Positions 37,601-45,596 are shown, counted from the stretch's first letter. The stretch: 64,000 bases of DNA from an uncultured Collinsella sp. (GCA_900541245.1 UQIS01000003.1:1-64000); one strand, 5' to 3'. Numbers and translations: made by a program. The notes: generated from the letters alone by a model not told the origin.

Positions 37601-38485
37601 CACATACTGCGCGTTATCGACCCAAGTCTGGGTCTTGCCCTGGGCATCGCGACCAATGACGGTCACATTTGCGGCAACCTGGTCCTTAACGACAGGGGAC
37701 GCGCTACCAGCCGTATAGGCAAACTCAATCTTCTGCCCCTGGGTGAGCTTGACGCTGCTCGCACCAACCGAGGAAGACGCGCCGTCGACGAACAGCTGCC
37801 AGAAGGCATAAGTCGTCGGATCGTAGGCAAGCGTGCGACCATCGCTCGGGGATGTGATGCTTTCGAGGTAGAAACCGTATGCCGTGTTCGGTTCGTACTT
37901 CGCCTTGAAGCCCGTCTTCTCCTGCAGCTTAACGAAGGCATCCGCAGCCGTCGCGCCCTCGTCGAGCTTGAGTTGCGTAGGTGCCACCCAGGTCTGAGCC
38001 TTGCCGTCGGCATCGGTGCCGATAATCGAGAACGAGACCTCGACTTGCTTCTTGGCGACATCGCCGGTTTCTGTCGGGTTCTCTGTCTGGACGGCAGCCG
38101 CGGCGGCAGATCCTGCTTGGCCAGCGGATACCGTCGAAGACTGCTCGCTCGTAGCAGGGCTCTCCCCCGTCGCCGAGCCTTCGTCGCCAGTTGCCGCCTC
38201 TGTAGTGGCGGCACTAGCTGCAGGCGCGCTTCCGAAATCCGAAACCTCGGCGCCGCTCTGCTCAGCGGCACCACCCGCAAGCGCTGCGTCCTCGTCCGGC
38301 GTCGTAGCCTGAGCCACAGCCTCGGCAATGCCCTCGGCGCCCTCGGCCCACAGCTGAGCCGGCGTGGTGCCAAAGGCCATCGCGAAGGCCAGGAATGCCA
38401 CCAGGCCGCGCTTGGCTACGCCGCGTGCAATCGCGCCACGGCGATGCAGCGAGGCGCGCTCGCGCTCGTCCTCAAACATATCCAT
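34691..38485 (-). CDS. Surface protein: four DUF4430 repeats, beta-propeller, InlB-type repeat
   Basis: This 1264-residue secreted protein is downstream of a cobalamin riboswitch. Residues ~25-48 are a signal-like hydrophobic segment ending near AQLWAEG. After an Ala/Thr/Glu-rich spacer come four DUF4430 repeats (~147-258, 270-373, 385-489, 500-608). Each ends with a motif like YWQLFINGK and a GDTVTWFYG-type strand. Residues ~650-1035 look like a PQQ/WD-type beta-propeller (AIVPTSAGTLKCIDKTTGDV and similar blades). Residues ~1040-1110 are an InlB B-type repeat (VAFNSNGGSACD ... GYTFGGWYTDEACT ... LTLYAKW). A Gly-rich then Lys/Ser-rich wall-spanning region leads to a membrane anchor (NPLAIVGVAAGVIGLAIVGVF) and KRR. 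No LPxTG is present. DUF4430 is related to the C-terminal domain of transcobalamin. B12 capture is inferred. Confidence 0.85.
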   Translation of the reverse strand: MDMFEDERERASLHRRGAIARGVAKRGLVAFLAFAMAFGTTPAQLWAEGAEGIAEAVAQATTPDEDAALAGGAAEQSGAEVSDFGSAPAASAATTEAATGDEGSATGESPATSEQSSTVSAGQAGSAAAAAVQTENPTETGDVAKKQVEVSFSIIGTDADGKAQTWVAPTQLKLDEGATAADAFVKLQEKTGFKAKYEPNTAYGFYLESITSPSDGRTLAYDPTTYAFWQLFVDGASSSVGASSVKLTQGQKIEFAYTAGSASPVVKDQVAANVTVIGRDAQGKTQTWVDNAQYVVTSGSSALDLTKVALEANDIDAVAAGSFILSLKYNGVELGTPQDYSTYWQLFINGKSSDYTADNVTIHAGDTVTWFYGGWGDQLPSDSVHASVQVLGKDKDGKQQVWASTGQTSLKSGSTAKDLLEQTGLTLDAGESSWGWFLNGITSPFDGKSYGWDAATNSYWRFYVNGKFADVGAGVYELQEGDAVTFMYGADADALPGQVLGSVDVIGPDVNGNNTRWGSASNVSLPEGSTAQNLIETVLKAKGVTYNGSQSGEYWFLNSINSPFDHKPYAWDAATNKYWHLYINGEPSLLCANQITLKSGDKVTLAYTTDDSAMPDPDKIVVDPSATTPDWDAEWAGYGNSGNGSTVTDAKTPAQAAGLKWAFDWKAESGQQYANCSEPVIANGFVYIATENELIKIDSSTGKKVASAPLASKVSYTSRPIYTNGLIIVPLNGGAVQAITADKLICKWLTPGLTDLTQSSCTVVSDGEYVYVGSVDISYDENYNATYGNGSFARIKIATGEVSWQNIDPAEGYYWTGAALTDKYAIVPTSAGTLKCIDKTTGDVVSTMKLGAVANADCIADPSNGSTFYQMTHDGKLHVISLSAKGVLSEQKTVDLGLTNNLSAPAVSGDNLIVGGQTATGSALVLYNLKTGKTTMIAAADGKALPAGLNGIAATPLVSVQGGKTHVYFTVNSADSKDYVNYSAGGGVYRYTLGDAEATQIYDAAGHYQYCDSPVIADASGNLYYINDSSTLFKLGAVESWTVAFNSNGGSACDTKFVATADGKLVKPADPTRDGYTFGGWYTDEACTQAYDFSTPVTADLTLYAKWTKNAVNPGGNGGSGSNGGNGGAGNGSGAGAGTGTGSGSGTKGQQTGGAVAPGHKPMTKTTVSTKTETKDNKSNKKDSDKSDKKDEKKSGKKSDKKDSKSDKKSDSKSDTGAASTTTAKKPSSASEQETGANPLAIVGVAAGVIGLAIVGVFEFTKRR

Positions 38486-38624
38486 TTGTCCCCATTGTCT
38501 GTACTTGGAGCATTGCCCAGCGGCTGCCCCACGTCATCGCGCATGTTACGCTCGAGTTCCCCCATCGGGGTCCCCCTTCCCTCCAGAGCCCTATGCACAC
38601 CGGCGGCATACGCCGCAGCCGCAT

Positions 38625-38802
38625 GCAAGATGGGAGGCGATCCGACTTAACCTTAACGGCTCAGGCGCGTCGTCCGATCTGCGACGCGAACATCCCGAGC
38701 CAAGAGGAATTACGGTTACTGGTACAGCCGGGGACTTGCACCCCGATTCTCCCAAACGCGCAGGAAAACCGCGCGTTCGTGCGTCTCCGCACCACCATCT
38801 AG
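38625..38802 (-). ncRNA. Cobalamin riboswitch
   Basis: On the minus strand the core reads GGGAGAATCGGGGTGCAAG followed by TCCCC and GGCTGTACCAGTAACCGTAA. This matches the B12-box pattern (GGGAA, GGTGNAANTCC, then the loop before the kissing stem). It is followed by the stem GGCTC.../GAGCC and TCGGATCGCCTCC. About 140 nt separate the aptamer from the first DUF4430 gene. Within them lie stems that could sequester the ribosome site, including GGGGGACCCC and CGATGGGGG. It should lower expression when adenosylcobalamin or a related corrinoid is abundant. Confidence 0.88.
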
Positions 38803-38810
38803 GCCATCGA

Positions 38811-38838
38811 TTATTACCGTCAAAATGGTATCACGCAA
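38811..38838 (-). promoter_or_regulatory. Promoter driving the riboswitch operon
   Basis: On the minus strand TTGCGT (38833-38838) and TAATAA (38811-38816) are spaced 16 bp and lie just upstream of the aptamer. Between here and the ubiB stop a GC-rich stem followed by TTTT (about 38835-38865) may terminate ubiB. Confidence 0.6.
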
Positions 38839-38915
38839 AAGGGCCCCGCACACAGGCGAAGCCCAAGGTAAAAGCTATTGTTTGCGATAGGAAAATGCGG
38901 TGACGGTCGCAGCCT

Positions 38916-40679
38916 CTAGTGTTTGCCGCCGTGGCTGTTGAGCCAGATATTGCGGCCCAGCATAAGCGCCAGCACCAGCGCGCTCACGTAGCCCATAAAG
39001 CCAATGACCGGGATACCGAACACAACCGGCTCGATGCGTGCGTAGTACACCACCGACGAACCGATAAACAGGCCGGCGATAACGATAGCCATCGACATGC
39101 GGTCGATAATTCCGCCCAGCTGTCGCAGCGCCTTATCGCTGCTCATGATCTGCGTGTTCACCTTAAGCTGGCCGCGCGTAAGCATGCGCGAAGCCAAGCC
39201 CAGATACTCAGCCGCCTCGAGCGAGCCTTTTGCCGCGCGATAGCTGCTCGCGGCAAGATCGCGCCCCATTTCGCGGACGCGCGCATAGGCGCTCTTCTCG
39301 TTTTTGATGTGCGCCTGGATAATCTGAATCATGTTGACGTTGGGCATGTACTCGGTCAGCAGGCCCTCGAGCGTCACCATGCCGCGGGCGAACATCGTCA
39401 CCACGCTCGGCAGCTCAACGTCGTTTTTGCGCGCCAAATTTAGCAGCGAGGTCAAAAACTCGCCGATATCAAGATCCTTAAGGTCGAGACCCGCAAAGTC
39501 GGCGACGATAAAGTCCAAGTCGGACAAAAAGGCCGAATGGTCGAGCTCGGCCGAGTCGCCGCGCGTCACGGCAAAGCGCATAAGCGAATCCTTGAGCTTG
39601 GGCACGTCGCCCTCGGCCACGGCGAAAATCATGTCCTTGACGATACCGCGGTCGTGGCTCGACATGCGCCCAACCATGCCCAGGTCGATAAAGTAGACGA
39701 TACCGTCCTTGAGAATGATGTTTCCCGCATGCGGGTCGGCATTGAAAAAGCCGTCATCGAGCACCTGCGTCGAATAGTCCTCGACAATCGCCGAGCCGAT
39801 CTTTTCCAGGTCATAGCCCTCGGCCACCAGGCGCTCGGGATCGGCAATGGAGATGCCGTCAATGTAGTCCATAACCACGACGTGCTCGGTGCAAAGGTCC
39901 AAGTAGGATTTGGGACACGACACGCCATGGACGCTCTTATGGAACTCATAGAAATCGTTGAGGTTTTTGGCCTCGGCCAAAAAGTTGGTCTCCTCGCGAA
40001 ACGAAGTCCACAGCTCTTCGACCACACCGTGCAGATCAACAAACTGATCGGTGTTGACAAACTTTGAGACGATGCGCACCACCGAGCGAATGATGTCGAT
40101 GTCCTGTGCCATGACCTGTTGCGCGCCGGGGCGCTGCACCTTAACGGCCACGTCCTCGCCCGTCACCAGGCGGGCACGGTGTACCTGCGCGAGCGACGCG
40201 CTTCCGAGCGGGTTGGGGTCAATCGCGTCGAACATCTGCCCCAAGCGCTGGCCGTATTCCTCTTCCAGACAGCGGAGCACTACCTCATACGGCACCGGCT
40301 CTACGTCAGAGCACAGGCGACGCAGCTCGTCGCAAAACCGCTGCGGCAAAATCTCGGAGCGGTTGGCCAGAATCTGCCCCATCTTGACGAACATGGGGCC
40401 GAGCTCTTCGAGCAGGCGGCGCAGGCGAACCGGCGTGAGGTTATCCCACACGCGGTACTTTTTGACCAGGCGAACGATCTGCCCAATGCGTTCACGACGA
40501 CCTGCCGGCGTGAGCTGGTATTCCTCGTCCGGCGCCATCGCGTCGGGCTCTTCGGGGACCATATCGACAGCGCGCGGCTTCTTGCGAGCGCCCGAGACAG
40601 CGGCATCGACCTCATCGACAACCGCCGCCTCGTCACCCAAGGGATCTAGATTGTTGTAATCGGTAGTGGAATCTGCCAT
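38916..40679 (-). CDS. UbiB/ABC1-family atypical kinase
   Basis: This 587-residue protein has an ~85-residue acidic N-terminus and then the ABC1/UbiB kinase-like fold. Visible marks are LGPMFVKMGQILANRSEILP (the KxGQ motif), GSASLAQVHRARL (A-rich loop), VAVKVQRPG (Lys), DGFFNADPHAGNI and YFIDLGMVGRM (catalytic and metal-binding region). Two membrane segments close the protein (MAIVIAGLFIGSSVVYY and a second near the end). In ubiquinone makers it supports isoprenoid lipid handling. In a probable anaerobe its partner may be menaquinone or another prenyl lipid. It forms an operon with the phasin-like gene 8 bp upstream. Confidence 0.88.
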   Translation of the reverse strand: MADSTTDYNNLDPLGDEAAVVDEVDAAVSGARKKPRAVDMVPEEPDAMAPDEEYQLTPAGRRERIGQIVRLVKKYRVWDNLTPVRLRRLLEELGPMFVKMGQILANRSEILPQRFCDELRRLCSDVEPVPYEVVLRCLEEEYGQRLGQMFDAIDPNPLGSASLAQVHRARLVTGEDVAVKVQRPGAQQVMAQDIDIIRSVVRIVSKFVNTDQFVDLHGVVEELWTSFREETNFLAEAKNLNDFYEFHKSVHGVSCPKSYLDLCTEHVVVMDYIDGISIADPERLVAEGYDLEKIGSAIVEDYSTQVLDDGFFNADPHAGNIILKDGIVYFIDLGMVGRMSSHDRGIVKDMIFAVAEGDVPKLKDSLMRFAVTRGDSAELDHSAFLSDLDFIVADFAGLDLKDLDIGEFLTSLLNLARKNDVELPSVVTMFARGMVTLEGLLTEYMPNVNMIQIIQAHIKNEKSAYARVREMGRDLAASSYRAAKGSLEAAEYLGLASRMLTRGQLKVNTQIMSSDKALRQLGGIIDRMSMAIVIAGLFIGSSVVYYARIEPVVFGIPVIGFMGYVSALVLALMLGRNIWLNSHGGKH

Positions 40680-40687
40680 CTGCGCTG

Positions 40688-41104
40688 CTACTCGGCCTCT
40701 TCGGTGCCCTCTGCGTCGTCGGGCTCAACGGACTCGACGGGCACCGAGGTCACGTTGTCCTCGACCGAATCGACGATGTCGCGCACATGGGCCAAAAAGG
40801 CCGTGCGCTCGGGGGCGGTCATAATGCGGACGCGGGCCAGGATGAGCTCGTCGAGCACGCGCTGCGCCGCAGTCTCACCCTGCATGCCCAGGCGCTCGGT
40901 AAGGTCGGAGATGGTGCCACCCGCCTGCTCAAACATGTCGGACACGCTGCGGGCGATATCGGGGGCGCCGGCGTCCTTGCGCACCTGCTCGCCCTTGGTA
41001 TTGAGGTCGTCGAGGACCTTCTTGCCGCCCTCGACGGCAACGGCAGCGGCGCCGAAGCCCACGTTGATGGCACCGTTAACAAGCTGATCGAATTTCATAA
41101 CCAT
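40688..41104 (-). CDS. Phasin-like/PHA-granule-type coiled-coil protein
   Basis: This 138-residue acidic protein has an amphipathic N-terminal helix (QLVNGAINVGFGAAAVAVEGGKKVLDDL) and a helical region with Ala and Glu, ending in a Glu/Asp-rich tail. Such proteins are often annotated phasin-like and found beside UbiB genes. No PHA genes are seen here. The ATG at 41104 lies 6 nt after GGAG; GTT-ATG two codons later is an alternative. It is the first gene of the pair with UbiB, which suggests a shared lipid-related role. Confidence 0.7.
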   Translation of the reverse strand: MVMKFDQLVNGAINVGFGAAAVAVEGGKKVLDDLNTKGEQVRKDAGAPDIARSVSDMFEQAGGTISDLTERLGMQGETAAQRVLDELILARVRIMTAPERTAFLAHVRDIVDSVEDNVTSVPVESVEPDDAEGTEEAE

Positions 41105-41195
41105 GGCTGGCTCCAATCATGAACAACTACATTGGACTTCTTGTACCCAAGATTGGGTGAACGACACAAAATCGTTTGTCGCCGGGATAGAAATC

Positions 41196-41232
41196 GAGCG
41201 GGGCAAATCCTTTGACGGCGTTTGCCCCGCTC
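41196..41232 (-). terminator. Hairpin after the C69 dipeptidase
   Basis: A perfect 12-bp stem GAGCGGGGCAAA/TTTGCCCCGCTC is followed on the minus strand by GATTTCT. The U-tract is weak, but the position 20 bp after the stop suits a terminator. Confidence 0.6.
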
Positions 41233-41251
41233 GTTCGCTGCAATACAGCTT

Positions 41252-42775
41252 TTACCTTACGTTGTCATTCATCGCGAAGGAGTTCTTCATGGCGCAGCTC
41301 GTGGTGTAGAGCACCTTGCCCAACAGAGCATCGGTCTCCACGCGCACGAGCTCGGCAAAGGCCTCGTTGGCGCGGGCGAGCTCGGCGGGCGCCTCGGCCT
41401 CGGGCAGCGCGGCCACAACGGCATCGACGTCGTGGATCTGCTTGTGGCCCATGCCACCGACTTTCTCCTGGTAGTCCTCGACCGCGCGACCGCACTCATG
41501 GAAGCGGACGTCGGCCAGCGCGCCGATCAGGCGGTTGGCCCAGTAGAAATTCTCGGACGTCACGCGAGCCTGCGTGTCGGCGTAGTACTCGGGCATGGTC
41601 TCGACATTGGCGTACAGCGGCACGAGCGCGTTAAACGAGTTAGAGCCAAACGCCATCCACTGCACGGCGCGATACGCCGGCTGCGCATAGGGGCGCAGCT
41701 GCAGCACGGCAAGCTGGCTGTTGCGGTTGATGCCGATGGGACGATAGGCGCCGCGCGTGGCGGGCGTGCCCTTGCTGCCGTAGCAGTCGTACTCCGTACC
41801 CTGGTAGTGGCTCGAAAGCACGTACTTGATATCCTCGATGGTCACCTTGCGCTCGGGCACGCGGCTCCAGGGGATATCGTCGCTCTCGGGCGTGTAGTCG
41901 GCCTCGGGACCGTCCCACACATCGCTGGGGTTGAGACAGCGCTGCATATACCAGGCACGCGGCGTGTTGTAGACGTGGTCGCTGTCGCTGTGCGAGCCAA
42001 AGGCCTCGCGCGGGTTAAAGACCGCGGCGGGACCGTCGCCCTCGACGCCCAGCGTCAGGTCCAGATGCCACTCGGCCATCCAGGAGCGCAGGTCGGCGGA
42101 GCACATGTGGTCGGCCTGGGCGCCCTCGGCATCGTCCAGGTCAAAGCTATCGATACCCAGCTGGTTGGGCATGGTAACATAGGCGTCGTCGGGCACGCGC
42201 TTGGCGATCCAGTGGTGGCCGCCGATGGTCTCGAGCCACCAGATCTCGTCAACGTCACTAAAGGCGATGCCGTTGTTCTCGTAAGTGCCGTAGCGCTCGA
42301 GCAGGTCGCCCAGGACACGCACGCCGTCGCGGGCGGACTTGGCATACGGCAGCACCAGGGTCACCATGTCCTCCTCGCCCAGGCCACCGGGCTGCGCCGG
42401 AACATAGCCGTCCTCGCCCTCGTTACCCTTGGCGGGCACGTAGTCCACGAGCGGATCGGCGCCGCGGACGCGCTCGTTGGTGGTAAGCGTCTCGGTTGCG
42501 GACATGCCAACATTGAGCTCATTGAAGCCGGCCTCGGCCCAAATGCCATGACCCGGGACAACGTCGGGGACGCTTGTGTAACGCATGGGATTATCGGGCA
42601 GCTCAACGGTCAGGTGGCTCAGAACGCTCGTGTAGACACGCGGCTGCTCATCGGGGTGTACCACGCGCATGCGCTTTGGCTCAAACACCCCGTTGGACGA
42701 GTCCTCATTGCGGGCGACAAGCGTCGACCCGTCGTAGCTCGCGTTCTTACCAACCAAAATCGTTGTGCACGGCAT
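41252..42775 (-). CDS. C69-family dipeptidase (PepD-like)
   Basis: This 507-residue N-terminal-nucleophile hydrolase starts MPCTTILVGKNAS; after removal of Met-Pro, the Cys would become the catalytic N-terminus, as in lactobacillar PepD. Typical segments are GSTLVARNEDS, GFNELNVGMSATET, EIWWLETIGGHHW and NSQLAVLQLRP. It would cleave dipeptides in the cytoplasm, complementing the M20 peptidase at 8505. The ATG at 42775 lies 6 nt after AAGGAGG, two codons inside the longest frame. Confidence 0.92.
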   Translation of the reverse strand: MPCTTILVGKNASYDGSTLVARNEDSSNGVFEPKRMRVVHPDEQPRVYTSVLSHLTVELPDNPMRYTSVPDVVPGHGIWAEAGFNELNVGMSATETLTTNERVRGADPLVDYVPAKGNEGEDGYVPAQPGGLGEEDMVTLVLPYAKSARDGVRVLGDLLERYGTYENNGIAFSDVDEIWWLETIGGHHWIAKRVPDDAYVTMPNQLGIDSFDLDDAEGAQADHMCSADLRSWMAEWHLDLTLGVEGDGPAAVFNPREAFGSHSDSDHVYNTPRAWYMQRCLNPSDVWDGPEADYTPESDDIPWSRVPERKVTIEDIKYVLSSHYQGTEYDCYGSKGTPATRGAYRPIGINRNSQLAVLQLRPYAQPAYRAVQWMAFGSNSFNALVPLYANVETMPEYYADTQARVTSENFYWANRLIGALADVRFHECGRAVEDYQEKVGGMGHKQIHDVDAVVAALPEAEAPAELARANEAFAELVRVETDALLGKVLYTTSCAMKNSFAMNDNVR

Positions 42776-42857
42776 GCGCATCCTCCTTGAGCGAAGAAAT
42801 CAAACGGCAACAGTGTATCGCTTCGGCGCAAAAAGGGCGAAACCGCGGTCTCGGCAG

Positions 42858-43096
42858 CCCCTGTGGTCAAAAAATGCCAAATATGAGTACTGTCACCAAT
42901 TTAGTAACAGCATTTTTGCTACGCATGGGTGCCGGAAGTCTACATTTGTTCAAAAATTAGATGATGTAATTCCCCATAGGTCCAATAAAATAGGCTCTCT
43001 ATCGATAATAAATATCGTTAGAGAGCCAAATTAACCTAAAATATATGTGACTATCTTGGCAACACTACTCATATTTGGCATTTTTTGTCCACGGGG
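42858..43096. mobile_element. MITE-like element, copy 2
   Basis: This 239-bp AT-rich segment has nearly perfect terminal inverted repeats of about 34 bp (42858-42893 and 43062-43096, core TGCCAAATATGAGTA). Inside is a perfect hairpin GGCTCTCTA...TAGAGAGCC (about 42991-43026). It has no coding capacity and fills most of the 42776-43130 gap. The ends match copy 1 (11982) while the interiors differ, as expected for a non-autonomous element mobilised in trans. Confidence 0.75.
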
Positions 43097-43130
43097 TATA
43101 GAACTAACCCCTCAAACAGCTTCAAAACGC

Positions 43131-43985
43131 CTATTTCGATGCGCGCTCGGCCGCTTCGATCACGTGTTTGGCGAGAATCGCCGTTGTCACGGCGCCCACG
43201 CCGCCCGGCACGGGGGTGATGGCACCAACAACCGGCTCCGCGGCAACAAAATCGACGTCACCCACCAGCTTGCCAGCGTCCTCATCCCAGTTAATGCCCA
43301 CATCAATGATCGTCTGGTCCTCGCGAACGGCATCCACGCCAATCGTGCGCGCGCGTCCAACGGCGGCAACCACAATATCAGCCGCACGGCACTCGGCAGC
43401 AAGGTCGCGCGTATGCGTATGGCACGTCGTCACGGTCGCATTGCGCGCCGTAAGCATGGCAGCAACAGGACGCCCGATCACCAGCGAGCGCCCGACCACA
43501 GCAACCTTAGCTCCATCCAGCTCAACGCCATAATGATCCAGCAAAGCAAGCACGGCTTCGGCTGTGCAGGGGGCAAAACCCTCACCGCGCCCCGAAAGCG
43601 TGGTGAGCAGCGAAGCCGGCGTCATGGAGTCAACGTCCTTGGCGGGATCGAGCGCTGCGGCGACGGCGTTCTCGTCAAGGCCGGCGGGCAGCGGGCGGAA
43701 CATCAGACAGCCATGGACAGCCGAATCGGTATTGATGTCCTCGATGGCCGTCAACAGCTCGTCCTGCGAAACATCGGCGGGAAGCAAAACGCGACGAACC
43801 TCAATCCCCACTTTTTCACAGCGCTTGAGCGCACCGCGCTCGTAGGATAGGTCGTCCTCGCGCTCGCCCACGCGAACGATGGCGAGCGTCGGCACAACGC
43901 CGCGCTCACGCAAAGCGGCACAGCGAACAGCAAGTTCCTCGGTCAGCGCGCGAGCAACAGGAGCACCCTTCAGTAGCTCAGCCAT
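43131..43985 (-). CDS. folD: Bifunctional methylenetetrahydrofolate dehydrogenase/cyclohydrolase
   Basis: This 284-residue enzyme interconverts 5,10-methylene- and 10-formyl-tetrahydrofolate with NADP. Motifs are the catalytic YERGALKRCEKVGIE (Tyr and Lys of YxxxK), VHGCLMFRPLPAGLDE, the nucleotide-binding VVGRSLVIGRPVAAML and the C-terminal PVPGGVGAVTTA. Length is standard. The ATG at 43985 follows GAGAGGATAGCC and is 2 bp after the stop of the cyclodeaminase-like gene, so both form an operon. Together with Fhs at 55127 it completes formate activation on folate. Confidence 0.96.
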   Translation of the reverse strand: MAELLKGAPVARALTEELAVRCAALRERGVVPTLAIVRVGEREDDLSYERGALKRCEKVGIEVRRVLLPADVSQDELLTAIEDINTDSAVHGCLMFRPLPAGLDENAVAAALDPAKDVDSMTPASLLTTLSGRGEGFAPCTAEAVLALLDHYGVELDGAKVAVVGRSLVIGRPVAAMLTARNATVTTCHTHTRDLAAECRAADIVVAAVGRARTIGVDAVREDQTIIDVGINWDEDAGKLVGDVDFVAAEPVVGAITPVPGGVGAVTTAILAKHVIEAAERASK

Positions 43986-43987
43986 GG

Positions 43988-44620
43988 CTATCCTCTCTTC
44001 CTTGCAGCGTCGGCGGCGCGGCGCGCCAGCGCATCGGCGCGCGGCAACCATGTGTCGAGCAGCTCATCACACGCCGTCTCGAGCTCCTCGGCACGAACGC
44101 GATCTTTCATAGACGTGGTGTTCGCAAAGAGCGTCAAGCTCGCGCCCTGCATAGCGGCACGGCAGAACACGGCGCCGCACGCCACATCGGACAGCAGCTG
44201 ACGCGAACCCTTGTCGGCCATGTCCTCGAGCAGCGCCAGCGCACGCCCGCAGGCATCCATAATGCGATACGGCGGCATAGCGGCCACATGCAGCGCATCC
44301 TGAATCGCGGTCGCTCGAGCCGGATCGTCACGCGGAATACCGTACGCCGCGGACACCCGCCTGTAGGCACGAACGTCCTCGGAAACCAACTCGACAAGCT
44401 CCTGGGCCAGCTCATCAGCCTGGGCAAACGCGCGCGTCAGGTCATCCGCACGATCAGCAAGCGCGGGATTAGTCGCACCGTAGCGGGCAACCATTCCGCA
44501 CAGCGAGGCACCCAGCGCGCCCACAAAGGCGCTCGCGCTGCCGCCGCCGGGAACCGGCTCGCGCGCGGCCAGCGCCTCGGCAAACCCGCGGCAGGTCTTG
44601 TCCATCATCTCTTGGCTCAT
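43988..44620 (-). CDS. Formiminotransferase-cyclodeaminase-like protein
   Basis: This 210-residue protein corresponds to the cyclodeaminase domain of FTCD, with EPVPGGGSASAFVGALGASL near the N-terminus and helical sequence after it. That domain turns 5-formimino-THF into 5,10-methenyl-THF, the substrate of FolD, which is the next gene. The formiminotransferase domain is absent, as in stand-alone FchA proteins. The ATG at 44620 is preferred; an ATG at 44626 is closer to AAGG. Confidence 0.88.
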   Translation of the reverse strand: MSQEMMDKTCRGFAEALAAREPVPGGGSASAFVGALGASLCGMVARYGATNPALADRADDLTRAFAQADELAQELVELVSEDVRAYRRVSAAYGIPRDDPARATAIQDALHVAAMPPYRIMDACGRALALLEDMADKGSRQLLSDVACGAVFCRAAMQGASLTLFANTTSMKDRVRAEELETACDELLDTWLPRADALARRAADAARKRG

Positions 44621-44780
44621 ACGCATGCACCTTCAAGTCATATACATCGGTCGGGCGGAATCGCCGACCAACCGCATCGATCACGTAATGGTGCTAAGTC
44701 TAGCCCATAAGTACATGAGCGTCAGCGCACCTGGCCATCGCAGATTTCTATGGCACGCGATAGGCGTCGACAACGCAAAC

Positions 44781-44799
44781 ATGGGACACATGGCCCACC
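44781..44799 (+). promoter_or_regulatory. 19-bp motif shared by both lipoprotein upstream regions (copy 1)
   Basis: ATGGGACACATGGCCCACC occurs here and identically at 45747-45765. It contains an imperfect palindrome (TGGG...CCCA). It could be a shared regulator site or the start of a tiny leader frame (MGHMAH). The rest of 44621-44996 has small hairpins (ATCGGTCGGGCGG/GCCGACC type) but no gene I can support. Confidence 0.4.
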
Positions 44800-44996
44800 T
44801 TTCGAGACTCCCGAGCAGCACAAGCTGGGGCATATCTATAAGTAAGGAACCCGTTGGGGAACGGCCGCGCAACGGCCACAAGCGATGAACGGAGGCATAA
44901 GTCGCACAGTACACAGAGACATCCGCCGCCAGCGCAATCAGTACCCCAACAGCATGCGGCGCCGTGATGTCATCAGCAGACAAGGAGGACGCCACC

Positions 44997-45596
44997 ATGA
45001 TGAAAAAGACCCTATCAATCCTTTCCCTTTGCATCGCCCTCTTTGCCGCGCTCGCCCTTGTGGGCTGCGGCGGGAGCGCATCGGGCGGCGGCAGCGCCCC
45101 CAAGAGCGAGAGCAAGGAAAAGGCCCCCGTCGCCAAGAAGACCGACTACATCTGGTTTAAGGTCGAGATGCCCGAGGGCGTCGGCGTAAGCGACTCTGCC
45201 GGCAAGAATGCCGACAGGGTCCAGCTCACCTTCCCCGAAGACGAGAACGCCTCGGCCGATCGCTTTATCCCCGTTTGGAAAAAAGCGCTGACGGCCGAGG
45301 AATCCCACGCCGACCAGGCGGAAAAGAAGGGGGATACGTTCCAGTGGAAGGATGGCGGGTCCGTCGAGTATAACGGCAGGACGTGGCTCGTCGGAACATA
45401 CGAGGACAACAGCGGCATCTCAACCATGCTTTTTACCGACGTTGAGCCGGGAAGCGTCTGCGTTCTCATCGCGAACTTCGACCTGCACAAGAAAGAAGCC
45501 GAGGCGCTTCTCAACTCCATCGAGTTCCCCGACGACATGAAGAAAGCAGTTGACGAGGCACGTGAAGTCGAGATTTCGAGCATCGAGAACAAGTAA
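44997..45596 (+). CDS. Lipoprotein, paralog 1
   Basis: This 199-residue protein has a lipoprotein signal (KKTLSILSLCIALFAALALVGC) with lipobox LVGC, then a Gly/Ser/Lys spacer. A ~150-residue domain follows, starting TDYIWFKVEMPEGVGVSD, with TFQWKDGGSVEYNGRTWLVGTY and a C-terminal helix KKEAEALLNSIEF. I do not recognise the domain. It is homologous to the next gene along its whole length. GGAGG lies 8 nt before the ATG at 44997. A terminator follows, so each copy is its own unit. Confidence 0.8.
   Translation: MMKKTLSILSLCIALFAALALVGCGGSASGGGSAPKSESKEKAPVAKKTDYIWFKVEMPEGVGVSDSAGKNADRVQLTFPEDENASADRFIPVWKKALTAEESHADQAEKKGDTFQWKDGGSVEYNGRTWLVGTYEDNSGISTMLFTDVEPGSVCVLIANFDLHKKEAEALLNSIEFPDDMKKAVDEAREVEISSIENK

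Noticed and set aside
34607..38650. Two long plus-strand frames (704 and 634 codons) opposite the DUF4430 genes
   Set aside because: The minus strand carries the signal sequence, repeats, anchor, riboswitch and terminator; these frames are complementary shadows.
38560..38800. tRNA-like folding of the region upstream of the DUF4430 operon
   Set aside because: The conserved core and stems match a cobalamin riboswitch instead; no anticodon arm or CCA end fits.
44681..45136. 151-codon minus-strand frame over lipoprotein 1
   Set aside because: It overlaps a lipoprotein signal and strong ribosome site on the other strand and shows no family features.
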